A stretch of 64,000 nt of DNA. Origin: Paenibacillus yonginensis. GTDB taxonomy: Bacteria > Bacillota > Bacilli > Paenibacillales > Paenibacillaceae. The notes beneath the pieces were generated by a model. It was not told the DNA's origin. It made no database searches and worked only from the letters and a program-made list of their open reading frames with translations. The stretch is from contig NZ_CP014167.1 in assembly GCF_001685395.1 (NCBI RefSeq), positions 4,596,001 to 4,660,000 of the forward strand. Direction: 5' to 3'. Shown here piece after piece: positions 50,993 to 60,043 of the stretch. Within the stretch, counting starts at the first letter, position 1. Each line of letters starts with the position of its first letter. Position numbers and translations under genes: made by a program.

Positions 50993-52075
50993 ATGGTAGA
51001 TCAAAGCAAGTCGGAGCAAGGCAATTGGCTGTTCTACATAGGTTCTTATTCGGAAGCGGATCAACCGGGCATTCACCTGGCTTCACTGAATCAAGCAACC
51101 GGGGAGATGAAGATCCTCGGCAGTACAGACGGCGTGGAGAATCCGTCTTTCCTGGCGGTGCATCCGGGAGGCCACCGTTTGTATGCGGTTACGGAGACGG
51201 ATGAAGGCGAGCTGGTGGGCTACGATATTCTGGAGGATGGCTCCCTGAAGGAGCACAAACGTCTGCAGACGGGAGGGGAGCATCCTTGTCATGTGGCTTT
51301 TGCGCCGGAGGCCTATCTGGTGACGGTCAATTATACGGGTGCCCAGGTGAGCAGCTATAAGCTGGACGGGGAAGGCCGTTTGGAGGAAGTCCAGTCCAGG
51401 GTTCAGCATACCGGCAGCGGCCCGAACAAAGAGCGGCAGGAGAAAGCCCATACGCACTCGGCGATTCCCGACAAGAAGGGTAAGTTCGTCTACGTTTCTG
51501 ATTTGGGCAAAGATCAGGTAGTCGTGTACGGCCTGGATCAGGGCAAGCTGGCGCACCGCGGGGCGGTTATGCTGCCGGCCGGCAGCGGGCCAAGACATTT
51601 TATCATCGATTCATCGCAAAAATACGCCTACGGCATCGACGAGCTCAGCAACACGTTTACCGTTTATAACTATAATGCCGAGGAGGGCGGGCTCGTGCCT
51701 GTTCAGCAGGTTTCGACGCTGCCGCCGTCTATTGATCCTGCGAACTGTACAGCAGCGGATCTTCATCTTTCCGCTTGCGGAGGTTATTTATATGGCTCCA
51801 ATCGCGGAGCTTCCGATACGCTTGTCCGCTTTGTGGTCAACCGCGAAAACGGCCAGCTCAGCGATCCCGAGTGGTTCGATTGCGGCGGCAAGGTTCCACG
51901 CAACTTTGCACTGGTCGACAACCGCCTGCTGCTGTGCGCCAACCAGGACAGCGACAATATCGTATCGTTCCTTATTGATCCGGAGAACGGCAAGCTGAAG
52001 GAGACCGGTCATTCGCTGAAGGTGGGCAAACCTGTTTGCATAGCGGCATGGCACATTTCGAAAAGTGTGGACTAG
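50993..52075 (+). CDS. Lactonase-family seven-bladed beta-propeller (YkgB-like)
   Basis: 360 aa. Blade motifs: G-S-Y-S-E, N-P-S-F-L-A-V-H-P, H-P-C-H-V-A-F, H-T-H-S-A-I-P-D, G-P-R-H-F and A-A-D-L-H-L-S. This is the 6-phosphogluconolactonase/carboxy-cis,cis-muconate cyclase fold. In Bacillus the YkgB protein supplies 6-phosphogluconolactonase activity, so a pentose-phosphate role is plausible. AAAAAGGAG lies 12 bases upstream of ATG 50993. Single-gene unit with its own terminator. Confidence 0.87.
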   Translation: MVDQSKSEQGNWLFYIGSYSEADQPGIHLASLNQATGEMKILGSTDGVENPSFLAVHPGGHRLYAVTETDEGELVGYDILEDGSLKEHKRLQTGGEHPCHVAFAPEAYLVTVNYTGAQVSSYKLDGEGRLEEVQSRVQHTGSGPNKERQEKAHTHSAIPDKKGKFVYVSDLGKDQVVVYGLDQGKLAHRGAVMLPAGSGPRHFIIDSSQKYAYGIDELSNTFTVYNYNAEEGGLVPVQQVSTLPPSIDPANCTAADLHLSACGGYLYGSNRGASDTLVRFVVNRENGQLSDPEWFDCGGKVPRNFALVDNRLLLCANQDSDNIVSFLIDPENGKLKETGHSLKVGKPVCIAAWHISKSVD

Positions 52076-52140
52076 TGGTGGATTCCATTGTTGGGACAGG
52101 TGGCTTAAATTTGCGAGTAAACTCAATTAGTATTTTGTAA

Positions 52141-52188
52141 AAAAGTAACTACCCCTCTATTTAATTAAGAGGGGTAGTTACTTTTTTT
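52141..52188. terminator. Strong terminator after lactonase gene
   Basis: 18-bp near-perfect stem AAAAGTAACTACCCCTCT / AGAGGGGTAGTTACTTTT with T-runs on both strands. Confidence 0.9.
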
Positions 52189-52356
52189 ATGTCTATGACA
52201 AATGAAAAAAGTGCAATGTTATTAACATAAATATAGCCGCCTATTTCCGCTTGCCGTCCTTCATATATTCCTCCTAGGTAGTAATCGTAATAATCATATT
52301 GGGTAACCGTAATATTATAAAGATCCTAATCAATTTCAGCATAATAATCCCGTGTA

Positions 52357-52841
52357 TTATAGGAAGAGACTTCTGGTGGATTTAACCAAATTTAATGCAT
52401 TTTGGGTATAAGTACCAGATAGTTGTAATGTTCCGGTTACGGTTGTTGTTATTGTGGTATGGGATGTATGCCCTTTTGCGACACTGCAAAGGAAGGTTTG
52501 ATTATTAATTGGGCCCACATTGTATCCTGCAATTTTAAGTGCTCCGATAGCGTATTCGCTTTTTACATAAACACGTCTTTCCCCTGCTTGAGGGGTGATT
52601 TCGCTAGGGGGTACCTTATTTTGTGAAGCTAATTTTGGATCAATAAATTCAATCTTTGCATCAAGATTAAGCCCAGTATCATAAGACTTATAACTGGAAA
52701 CATTCTCAATCGTGGAAAGCGAAGCAGGGAAAGATTCTTGTGAAACTTTAGGAAGAGAAGTATCCTCCGCAAATGCTGATGGCATAACTGAGGAAAGTCC
52801 AAGCGTAATAGCAAAAGCATAACTTAAAAAACTTTTTTCAT
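52357..52841 (-). pseudogene. Secreted protein with frameshift in signal-peptide A-tract
   Basis: The body (142 codons from 52785) has no recognised family: mostly beta-rich, Ser/Thr-rich, single Cys, C-terminal T-T-T-V-T-G-T-L-Q-L-S-G. Upstream, ATG 52841 reads Met-Lys-Lys-Val-Phe-stop. Adding one A to the six-A run (52833-52838, T on plus strand) restores M-K-K-S-F-L-S-Y-A-F-A-I-T-L-G-L, a normal signal peptide joined to M-P-S-A-F-A-E. So this is a frameshifted, phase-variable or mis-sequenced gene of ~161 aa. It is AT-rich compared with its surroundings. Confidence 0.55.
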
Positions 52842-52938
52842 AATAATACCTACAATGTTTTTTTATCCTATAAATAGTAAATTTCTCAAAAACATATTTG
52901 GTAGTAATATATAAAAAAACAAAGGAGGAGGTATAAAT

Positions 52939-53286
52939 TTGAATAAAGGTTGGACTTACCTGATATCCGTTATCCTATTATGCGGGACGCTAATCGTATG
53001 TACCTTTTTATACGGAAACTATAAGAAGGTGGATGATTTAACTTCAGGGGATGCTAAGGATTCAATTTCTGAGAATTCGGTATTAAATCTTGATGAAGCT
53101 GCTAATTATTTACGAATTTCCACCGATGATTTAAAGCAAGTTATTAAACAAGATGAGGAAAAAAGAAATGCAAGAGGACCTACCCATGCGTATGATCTTA
53201 TTCCCTACGTCGATCTTAATGGCAATTTGATTTTTTATCGTCCCAACTTAGATAAATGGATTGATTTCAATACCTTAAATAAATAA
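52939..53286 (+). CDS. Membrane-anchored protein with excisionase-like HTH
   Basis: 115 aa, starting at TTG 52939 (AAAGGAGGAGG seven bases upstream). One N-terminal membrane helix (~residues 5-25). The rest is cytoplasmic or external and contains L-N-L-D-E-A-A-N-Y-L-R-I-S-T-D-D-L-K and I-P-Y-V-D-L-N-G-N-L-I-F-Y-R-P-N-L-D-K-W-I, the pattern of helix-turn-helix-17/excisionase domains. The combination is unusual. AT-rich, divergent from the secreted protein gene; the pair may be a recent acquisition. Function unknown. Confidence 0.6.
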   Translation: MNKGWTYLISVILLCGTLIVCTFLYGNYKKVDDLTSGDAKDSISENSVLNLDEAANYLRISTDDLKQVIKQDEEKRNARGPTHAYDLIPYVDLNGNLIFYRPNLDKWIDFNTLNK

Positions 53287-53303
53287 GGCAGAATTGCGGG
53301 TTG

Positions 53304-53340
53304 AAAGCAGGATCGATCAAAATAACGATCCTGCTTTTTT
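53304..53340 (+). terminator. Terminator after HTH protein gene
   Basis: Perfect AAAGCAGGATCG / CGATCCTGCTTT stem and T-run; shares CAGGATCG with the hairpin at 37779. Confidence 0.88.
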
Positions 53341-53397
53341 CTTTTTATAATGGATCTGTTTCTTAAAAAAATCGTGATTTTTCTCTAAGAAAAAGGT

Positions 53398-53425
53398 TTG
53401 ACAAGAGTTGGAAACTCTATATAAT
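53398..53425 (+). promoter_or_regulatory. Promoter of sulfate-transport operon
   Basis: TTGACA, 16-base spacer with imperfect palindrome AGAGTTGGAAACTCT, TATAAT. Confidence 0.72.
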
Positions 53426-53460
53426 AGGCATATATACAACTAAACAGGTAGGTTTTAAGT

Positions 53461-53560
53461 GAATAAGGCTTTAGGCAGGATGAGGGAACGGTGCTCGGCA
53501 GACACGGGCTAACCCGGTTTGACCGGAGGGGCAGCAGGGAACTTATTCTCTTTTTTCTAT
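53461..53560 (+). ncRNA. Structured leader upstream of sulfate-binding protein (candidate riboswitch)
   Basis: GAATAAG (53461-53467) pairs perfectly with CTTATTC (53542-53548), enclosing GC-rich small hairpins (CGGG-CTAA-CCCG or the alternative CCGG-TTTGA-CCGG). The element is followed by TCTTTTTTCT. It does not match S-box, T-box or other classes recognised by eye. Confidence 0.4.
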
Positions 53561-53594
53561 AACCATTATTTAACGCTTTAGAGGGGTGAAACTT

Positions 53595-54638
53595 ATGAAG
53601 AGAAATTTAAAGAAAGCGGTAATCGCAAGCGTAGTCCTCAGTCTGACGGTGGCTCTGACAGCCTGCGGCTCTAATGAAGACCAAGCCAGTGCGGACAGCA
53701 AAAAGATTGAACTGCTTAACGTTTCTTACGACCCCACGAGAGAGCTTTATGAAAGCTACAACAAAGCGTTTGCCGCTTATTGGAAAGAAAAAACAGGGCA
53801 GGAGGTAACCATCAAGCAGTCTCACGGCGGCTCCGGCAAGCAAAGCCGTTCTGTCATTGACGGTTTGAATGCGGATGTGGTCACCCTGGCGCTGGGTTAT
53901 GATATTGACGCGATTCAGGAGGCTGGCCTGATCAACGAAGGCTGGCAGAGCAAATACGAGCATAACAGTTCGCCTTATACCTCAACGATCCTCCTGCTCG
54001 TTCGCAAAGGCAATCCAAAAGGGATTAAAGACTGGGACGATTTGATCAAAGACGGTGTTGAGGTTATTACGCCCAACCCTCAGACCTCCGGCGGTGCAAG
54101 ATGGAATTATCTGGCCGCGTGGGAATATGCCATGCATCATAACAATGGGGATGAGGAGCAGACGAAGGAATTTATGAGAAAGCTGTTCGCCAACGTCCCG
54201 GTGCTTGATACCGGCGCACGCGGAGCTACAACAACGTTTGTGGAACGCGGCATCGGGGATGTGCTGATCGCCTGGGAGAACGAAGCGATGTTGTCTATGA
54301 AGGAGCTGGGCCAGGATAAGTTCGACATTGTCTACCCTTCCGAGAGTATTTTAGCGGAACCGCCGGTAGCCGTTGTGGACGACAATGTAGATAAAAGGGG
54401 AACACGGGATGCAGCCGAGGCCTACCTGCAATACCTCTATTCGGAGGAAGGGCAGACCATAGCAGCCGAGAACTATTACCGCCCTACACTGGAAAGTGTG
54501 AAGGAGAAATACAAGGACAAATTCAAGGATATCAAGCTGTATACGATTGACGAAGAATTTGGCGGATGGGCCAAAGCCCAGAAGGAACACTTCAGTGATG
54601 GCGGCATTTTTGATCAAATTTATACGCCGGGCAAATGA
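53595..54638 (+). CDS. sbp: Sulfate ABC transporter binding lipoprotein
   Basis: 347 aa from ATG 53595; the GTG at 53586 overlaps the ribosome site GAGGGG. Lipobox L-T-A-C at Cys24. Sulfate-binding family motifs: [35 protein letters not shown] and [12 protein letters not shown]. Binds sulfate or thiosulfate outside the membrane for the adjacent CysT/CysW permeases. First gene of an operon behind a structured leader. Confidence 0.93.
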   Translation: MKRNLKKAVIASVVLSLTVALTACGSNEDQASADSKKIELLNVSYDPTRELYESYNKAFAAYWKEKTGQEVTIKQSHGGSGKQSRSVIDGLNADVVTLALGYDIDAIQEAGLINEGWQSKYEHNSSPYTSTILLLVRKGNPKGIKDWDDLIKDGVEVITPNPQTSGGARWNYLAAWEYAMHHNNGDEEQTKEFMRKLFANVPVLDTGARGATTTFVERGIGDVLIAWENEAMLSMKELGQDKFDIVYPSESILAEPPVAVVDDNVDKRGTRDAAEAYLQYLYSEEGQTIAAENYYRPTLESVKEKYKDKFKDIKLYTIDEEFGGWAKAQKEHFSDGGIFDQIYTPGK

Positions 54639-54706
54639 GGCCGAATAAATAGAGTTTATCGATGAGAGAACACAGTCTCATCAATTTTCTCAGGGAGGGA
54701 TGGACA

Positions 54707-55540
54707 ATGAAAGCCGCGGCTGTCCCGAATCGGGGCATTTTACCCGGATTCGGATTAACCTTAGGAATTACTATCTTTTATTTGAGCCTTGTGGTGCTGA
54801 TCCCGATTTCGGCGCTGCTGTTTAATTCAACAGGCCTGACCTGGGGGAAATTTGCGGAGGTGGCCACAGATCCGCGGGTTATCGCCTCTTACAAAGTCAG
54901 CTTTCTGACGGCGGGGGCGGCAGCGTTAGTGGATGCAGTGCTGGGCCTGCTGCTGGCCTGGGTGCTGGTGCGGTATGATTTTCCCGGCAAAAATATATTC
55001 GACTCGCTGGTCGATCTGCCGTTCGCGCTGCCAACGGCTGTCGCCGGCGTCGCTTTGACCTCGATTTATGCCAAAACAGGCTGGATGGGCTCCTGGCTGG
55101 CCCAACTGGGGATTGAAGTAGCGTTTACACCGCTTGGTATCATCATCGCCTTGATGTTTATCGGCATTCCTTTTGTGGTCCGGACGCTGCAGCCTGTGCT
55201 GCAGGAGCTGGAAGCCGATGTGGAGGAAGCCGCTGCGACCCTGGGCTCGGGCCGGGTTCGGACTTTCTTCTCGGTCATTCTGCCGCAGCTTGCCCCGCCG
55301 CTCGTTACCGGATTTGCGCTTGCTTTTGCCCGCGGGATCGGCGAATACGGCTCGGTGGTGTTCATCTCCGGCAATATGCCGCTGAAGACGGAAATCGCCC
55401 CGCTGCTGATTATGTCTAAGCTGGAGAGGTTCGATTATGCCGGAGCTACGGCGGTAGCCATTATCCTGCTGCTGATTTCCTTCCTGCTGCTGCTGGGCAC
55501 CAACCTGCTGCAGCGCTGGATGCGCAGAAATGCTGGATAA
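54707..55540 (+). CDS. cysT: Sulfate ABC transporter permease CysT
   Basis: 277 aa from ATG 54707, behind AGGGAGGGA; an in-frame ATG at 54662 has no such site. Six helices, D-L-P-F-A-L-P-T-A-V-A-G-V-A-L and EAA loop V-E-E-A-A-A-T-L-G-S-G. The R-G-I-G-E-Y-G-S-V-V-F-I-S-G-N motif is typical of CysT. Pairs with CysW. Confidence 0.93.
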   Translation: MKAAAVPNRGILPGFGLTLGITIFYLSLVVLIPISALLFNSTGLTWGKFAEVATDPRVIASYKVSFLTAGAAALVDAVLGLLLAWVLVRYDFPGKNIFDSLVDLPFALPTAVAGVALTSIYAKTGWMGSWLAQLGIEVAFTPLGIIIALMFIGIPFVVRTLQPVLQELEADVEEAAATLGSGRVRTFFSVILPQLAPPLVTGFALAFARGIGEYGSVVFISGNMPLKTEIAPLLIMSKLERFDYAGATAVAIILLLISFLLLLGTNLLQRWMRRNAG

Positions 55541-55589
55541 AAACGCAGAGTAATGTGAAGGTGAAATCAACAGGGAGGGAGAGAAGAAT

Positions 55590-56456
55590 ATGGCAGGAAC
55601 GGTACCTGCATTGCAGGGCAAACCGCGGGTTTCGGCTGAACGAAATAAGAATACGGTTTCTTCCGGAGCCGTCAAGTGGAGTCTGATCGGCCTGGCTGCT
55701 TTAGTGATGTTATGGCTGATCGTGCTTCCGCTTGTGTCTGTCCTGTACGAGGCATTGAAGCAGGGCTTTGGCGTCTACGTTGCGGCGATCACCGACCCGG
55801 ATGCGCTGTCAGCGCTTCGCCTGACACTGCTTGTTGCTTTGATCACAGTTCCTTTAAATACGCTGTTCGGGGTGACGGCTGCCTGGGCCATTACGAAATT
55901 TCGTTTTAAAGGCAAAGGGCTGCTGACCACACTTATAGATCTGCCTTTTTCGGTTTCTCCGGTCATCGGCGGTCTGATTTATGTGCTGATTTATGGAAAA
56001 AGAGGCTGGTTCGGCCCCTGGCTGGACGACCATAATATCCAGATTGTCTTTGCGCTTCCGGGAATCGTGCTGGCCACGCTGTTCATTACCTTCCCCTTCG
56101 TCGCGAGGGAACTGATTCCGCTGATGGAGGACCAGGGGCAGCAGGAGGAGGAAGCCGCTGTAACCTTGGGGGCGAAGGGCTGGAAGGTATTCTGGCATAT
56201 CACTTTGCCGAATATCAAATGGGGCCTGCTGTACGGCATCATTTTGTGCAACGCAAGGGCGATGGGCGAATTTGGCGCTGTTTCGGTAGTGTCCGGCCAC
56301 ATCCGGGGCGAAACCAATACGCTTCCGCTGCATGTCGAGATTTTATACAATGAATATCAGTTTTCAGCATCGTTTGCCGTGGCTTCACTGCTGCTCCTGC
56401 TGGCGCTGGTGACTCTGGTGTTGAAGGCGTGGTTTACACGCAGGCATGCCCAGTAG
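55590..56456 (+). CDS. cysW: Sulfate ABC transporter permease CysW
   Basis: 288 aa. [16 protein letters not shown] loop [14 protein letters not shown] and [17 protein letters not shown] are CysW hallmarks. 49 bases after cysT. The operon ends here: a terminator follows and no cysA ATPase gene is present, so the ATPase must come from another locus. Confidence 0.93.
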   Translation: MAGTVPALQGKPRVSAERNKNTVSSGAVKWSLIGLAALVMLWLIVLPLVSVLYEALKQGFGVYVAAITDPDALSALRLTLLVALITVPLNTLFGVTAAWAITKFRFKGKGLLTTLIDLPFSVSPVIGGLIYVLIYGKRGWFGPWLDDHNIQIVFALPGIVLATLFITFPFVARELIPLMEDQGQQEEEAAVTLGAKGWKVFWHITLPNIKWGLLYGIILCNARAMGEFGAVSVVSGHIRGETNTLPLHVEILYNEYQFSASFAVASLLLLLALVTLVLKAWFTRRHAQ

Positions 56457-56515
56457 AAGGATATCCCTTCAAAGGGACATTCTAAAGCGGGATGGCTGCA
56501 AGCTTCAAATGGCAA

Positions 56516-56562
56516 AAGAGAGAGCCTAAGACGGAAATCCGCTTAGGCTCTCTTCTTGTTTA
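56516..56562. terminator. Terminator of sbp-cysT-cysW
   Basis: AGAGAGCCTAAG / CTTAGGCTCTCT stem extended by CGG/CCG, followed by TCTTGTTT. Confidence 0.85.
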
Positions 56563-56714
56563 GGCTTCTCAAAATTACAGCTATTATCGTTGCTTCCTTA
56601 TTAGCTTGCATTCTAAATCTGCTACTAGGTTCTGCTAGGATGCTTCTAAGATTTTGTTTGTCTTAAAGCTTTGTTTTGCGGGTTTGCTCTATGGTCTGGT
56701 CTGGCTAAGGCCGC

Positions 56715-57545
56715 TCAGCCTTTAACGGCTCCGGCGGTCAACCCGCTGACGATGTATTTCTGACAGAACAGGTATAGAATGAACACCGGCAGGGAGGTCA
56801 GCACCAGATCGGCGAAGATAAGGTTCCAGTCCCGGCTGAATTTGCCATAGAAGTTGTAGACCGAAAGCGGCATCGTCCAGTTCGAGCTGTCGGTCAGGAA
56901 ATAGAGCGGGATGGTAATGTCGTTCCAGACAGACATGAAGACCATGATGGCTACGGTCGCGTTAACCGGCAGGATAAGCGGCGTCACGATTTTGAAGAAC
57001 ACGCTGAGCGTATTTGCGCCTTCCAGGAAGGCTACTTCGTCGAGCGCTTTCGGAATGGAGCGGATAAAACCGCTGTACAGAAAAACACTGAACGCGGTAT
57101 TCAGAGAAGCATAGATAAAGATAACGCTAGTTATGCTGCCGTAAAATCCCAGCCACTGCACGACACGGATCGTTGTAATTGTGGACATAGGAGCAATGAG
57201 TCCCATAAAGAAAAACATGTACAGGAAATTAGCCGTTTTGGTTTCTCGGCGGACCAGAATGAAGGCGGCGGCAGAGGAAGTGAAAATATTAAGAATGGAA
57301 GATACGCCTGTGATCAGTATCCCGTTCAGGAAGGCCCGGCCCAGTCCGCCCTCCTTAAATACAGTTGTATAGTTGGAGAAAATCCATTCTTTCGGAAGAC
57401 GAAGCGAAAATTTCAGTACCTCCGAGTTGTTCATAAAGCTGCCGAAGATCATGATCAGCAGCGGCAGAATGATGAGGAGGGAAGCCAGAATCAGAAGCCC
57501 TTCCACCAGATAGCGGCGCCAGGCGAGTTTGCTTGAATAGCTCAT
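56715..57545 (-). CDS. Carbohydrate ABC transporter permease (MalG/LacG type)
   Basis: 276 aa, six helices. EAA loop L-D-E-V-A-F-L-E-G-A-N-T (with V for the first A) and C-terminus V-S-G-L-T-A-G-A-V-K-G. It shares one base with the upstream permease (TAATG at 57545), so translation is coupled. Forms the channel with the next gene upstream. Sugar unknown. Confidence 0.9.
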   Translation of the reverse strand: MSYSSKLAWRRYLVEGLLILASLLIILPLLIMIFGSFMNNSEVLKFSLRLPKEWIFSNYTTVFKEGGLGRAFLNGILITGVSSILNIFTSSAAAFILVRRETKTANFLYMFFFMGLIAPMSTITTIRVVQWLGFYGSITSVIFIYASLNTAFSVFLYSGFIRSIPKALDEVAFLEGANTLSVFFKIVTPLILPVNATVAIMVFMSVWNDITIPLYFLTDSSNWTMPLSVYNFYGKFSRDWNLIFADLVLTSLPVFILYLFCQKYIVSGLTAGAVKG

Positions 57546-58429
57546 TATTCCGATACCTCCTTGCGGCGCATAAAGATCAGCAGCGGAATGGCAATGACGG
57601 TAACCGCGGCGAACAAAAGGGTGTTAACCGCTGTTCCGAGGCCCCAGCTGCCTTCGCCGAATGAACGCAATATGATGGTGCCGACAACCTGCGAGGCGTT
57701 GCCCGGGCCTCCGCCGGTCAGCACAAACACCTCCGAGAACACCTTGAGCCCGCCGATCAGCGTCAGCATCAGGTTGATATTGATGGCGGGGGTCAGAAGC
57801 GGAAGCGTAATGCTGCGGAAGCTTCGCCAAGCGCCCGCGCCGTCGATCGTAGCGGCTTCATAATAATCTTTGGAAATGGATTGAAGGCCGGCGAGATAAA
57901 TCGCCATTTGGAAGCCTGCCTGCTGCCAAATGGATACCAAAGCAATAGTCCAGATGACCACCGAAGGATCGGTCAGCCAGTTCTGCGTCAGAAAGTGAAG
58001 CCCGACTGCGTCTAAAATCCGGTTGATCGTACCGTCCGCCCGCAGCATGGGAGTAAACACGATACTGATAACAAGAATACTCAGGATCGATGGAGAATAA
58101 AAAATAGCCCGCAAAATATTGCGCGTCTTGAGCCGCATATTTAAGCCAATGGCAAGGGCCATCCCGACGATGTTTTTGCCGATGACCGTGGCGACGGCGA
58201 AGATCAGCGTATTTTTTACAGCTAACAGCAGCGTTTTGTCGGTGAAGATCCGTTCAAAGTTGTCCCAGCCGATAAACTGAATGCTCGTCCGGTCCAGACG
58301 CCAGTCTGTAAAGGAGTAATAAAGACCGGCAATGGCGGGAATGACGAAAAATATGGAATAAATCAAAAGTGCGGGCCAAACCAGGTAATATGAGTATAGT
58401 CTTCTCGATATTTTCATCTCTGTTCTCAC
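57545..58429 (-). CDS. Carbohydrate ABC transporter permease (MalF/LacF type)
   Basis: 294 aa from GTG 58429 (GGATGGGG upstream); an ATG at 58417 is an alternative. Six helices; EAA loop Y-Y-E-A-A-T-I-D-G-A-G-A-W-R-S-F and G-G-P-G-N-A-S-Q-V-V near the end are typical. Works with the MalG-type permease and the SBP encoded upstream. No ATPase gene is adjacent, as in malEFG. Confidence 0.9.
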   Translation of the reverse strand: MRTEMKISRRLYSYYLVWPALLIYSIFFVIPAIAGLYYSFTDWRLDRTSIQFIGWDNFERIFTDKTLLLAVKNTLIFAVATVIGKNIVGMALAIGLNMRLKTRNILRAIFYSPSILSILVISIVFTPMLRADGTINRILDAVGLHFLTQNWLTDPSVVIWTIALVSIWQQAGFQMAIYLAGLQSISKDYYEAATIDGAGAWRSFRSITLPLLTPAININLMLTLIGGLKVFSEVFVLTGGGPGNASQVVGTIILRSFGEGSWGLGTAVNTLLFAAVTVIAIPLLIFMRRKEVSE

Positions 58430-58456
58430 ACCCCATCCTTTTTGCAGTAGGGAACA

Positions 58457-58473
58457 GGGGCCTTAGCGGCCCC
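58457..58473 (-). other. Intercistronic hairpin between SBP and permease genes
   Basis: GGGGCC / GGCCCC stem with a 5-base loop, no T-run; resembles the malE-malF spacer hairpin. Confidence 0.5.
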
Positions 58474-58516
58474 CGCCACAACTTTGTAGTTTGTTCGGAC
58501 AAGCTTCTCAGGAGCC

Positions 58517-59818
58517 TCAGAAGCCGTCGATGCCTTTATCCTTCATCAGCTGCTGGAATTTGTCGTCCCAAGCGGCGAGAACACCCTTCGGATCAAGTCC
58601 GCCGGCGAATTCATCCTGGAGCAGACGGTACAGCTCACTGCGGTCCACAAGCATATAAGCATCCGTAGTCAATACCGTTTTCTTAGGCGTGATGTAGTTA
58701 TCCACGATTTCCTGTTTGTATTCCGGCAGCTCCGGCGTTTGAACGTCGTTAAAGTTGGAGACGAAACGCTGATCGTCTACGATCTTCTGAGCCACGTCTT
58801 TGGAGGCGAGGTAATCAAGGAATTTTTTCGCTTCCGCCATATGTTTGGCTTTCTTCGGAATGAACAGCTGACCGCCGAGCGGACTGGCGCCGAGCTTGGC
58901 ATTAGCAGCATAAGGGATCGGGAACAGTCCCATATGCATATTTGGATCTTTGGCAATAACGTCCTGGATCAGCCAATCGCCCATAAACATCATGGCTACT
59001 TCCTTGCCCAGGAATTTACCTACAGCCATATCATAGCTGTCGCTGAGAATATCGGCGTTGGTATAGCCCTTTTGATAGATTTCATACTGCTGCTGCAGAA
59101 TGTTCTGGAATTCCGGAACGTCGGACCATTTTTTCTTATTGGCGTTAATGTCGTCGAACAATGTAGGTTCATTTTTGTCCGCATAGTCTGCAAAAGCAGC
59201 CGCCGGCCAGATGTTAGCGGCCCAGTTGTCTTTATAAGGCATAAATACCGGCGTAATGCCTGCCGCTTTGATTTTTTCACAGACAGCGAGGAACTCCTCA
59301 AAGCTGTTTGGAATCGAGAGCCCCAGCTCTTTGAAAATGTCCTTGTTATAGACAACCCCCTGCATCCCGGTGTCTTGGCTTAATTGAAAGCTGTAGACAT
59401 GGCCGTAGGCGGAGAGCACGTCTTTATTTAAAATGCGGCTGACCCACGGTTCATTGTCGAGAATTTCGAAGTTTCTTTCCAGATTGAGGTCCGTTGTAGC
59501 ACTTGCAAGATTGTATTGCACAATATCCGGGGTCTCATCCACTGCCAGCTTGGTTTGAAGAACAGTAGCCGTTTGTTCAGCCGGCAGAAGCTGCAGATTG
59601 ACTTTAATGCCGGTTTCCTTCTCAAAGGCATCAAGCAGATCCTGCTGGACAAATGCTGAGTCCTGTGAGCTTTTGGAAATGGCCAGCTCAATTTTCACTT
59701 TATCTCCGCTCCCGGCGGCTGCGTTTGAGCTTCCTGAATTGGAGCCGCAGGCTGCCAGCGTTAAAGTCATGAAGCCGGCGAGCACCCCTGCACCGAGCTT
59801 CTTCATTTTGTTGTACAT
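58517..59818 (-). CDS. Carbohydrate ABC transporter binding lipoprotein
   Basis: 433 aa. Lipobox L-A-A-C at Cys24, Ser/Gly/Asn-rich spacer, then I-E-L-A-I-S-K-S-S-Q-D-S and a family-1 solute-binding core (Q-G-V-V-Y-N-K-D-I-F, W-A-A-N-I-W-P-A, M-M-F-M-G-D-W). GGGGGAG precedes the start. First gene of the minus-strand operon and divergent from the YesM/YesN pair that probably controls it. Ligand probably an oligosaccharide, not identified. Confidence 0.9.
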   Translation of the reverse strand: MYNKMKKLGAGVLAGFMTLTLAACGSNSGSSNAAAGSGDKVKIELAISKSSQDSAFVQQDLLDAFEKETGIKVNLQLLPAEQTATVLQTKLAVDETPDIVQYNLASATTDLNLERNFEILDNEPWVSRILNKDVLSAYGHVYSFQLSQDTGMQGVVYNKDIFKELGLSIPNSFEEFLAVCEKIKAAGITPVFMPYKDNWAANIWPAAAFADYADKNEPTLFDDINANKKKWSDVPEFQNILQQQYEIYQKGYTNADILSDSYDMAVGKFLGKEVAMMFMGDWLIQDVIAKDPNMHMGLFPIPYAANAKLGASPLGGQLFIPKKAKHMAEAKKFLDYLASKDVAQKIVDDQRFVSNFNDVQTPELPEYKQEIVDNYITPKKTVLTTDAYMLVDRSELYRLLQDEFAGGLDPKGVLAAWDDKFQQLMKDKGIDGF

Positions 59819-59900
59819 GTAATCTCCCCCTGAGAATAAAGATAAATGACGATACGAGAATCCAGATTTTCATAACAATTGAATCCGCTTACATGGATTG

Positions 59901-59906
59901 ATTATA
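59901..59906 (-). promoter_or_regulatory. -10 element of the sugar ABC operon (weak -35)
   Basis: Minus-strand TATAAT ~80 bases before the SBP start, with only ATGTAC-like sequence at -35, as expected for an activator-dependent promoter. Confidence 0.4.
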
Positions 59907-60043
59907 GAGGGGAAGCGGAGGAAGGTACATGTTCCTGCTTTACTCTTTGTGTGTAATATTCTGAACCTACATCCTTACTTGTCCGTTCCCCGATTTATAT
60001 TGTACAGTAGGAGAATCTAAAGAGGCGGGGAGGGGTAACGTTG

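Noticed and set aside
52629..52820. Leu-rich 63-codon frame overlapping the secreted orphan
   Set aside because: It is the out-of-frame reading of the same signal-peptide region and ends without any domain; the other frame gives a proper signal peptide once one A is added.
53430..53580. S-box (SAM) or T-box leader before sbp
   Set aside because: Neither the S-box core nor the T-box GGTGGNACCGCG element is present; kept only as an unidentified structured leader.
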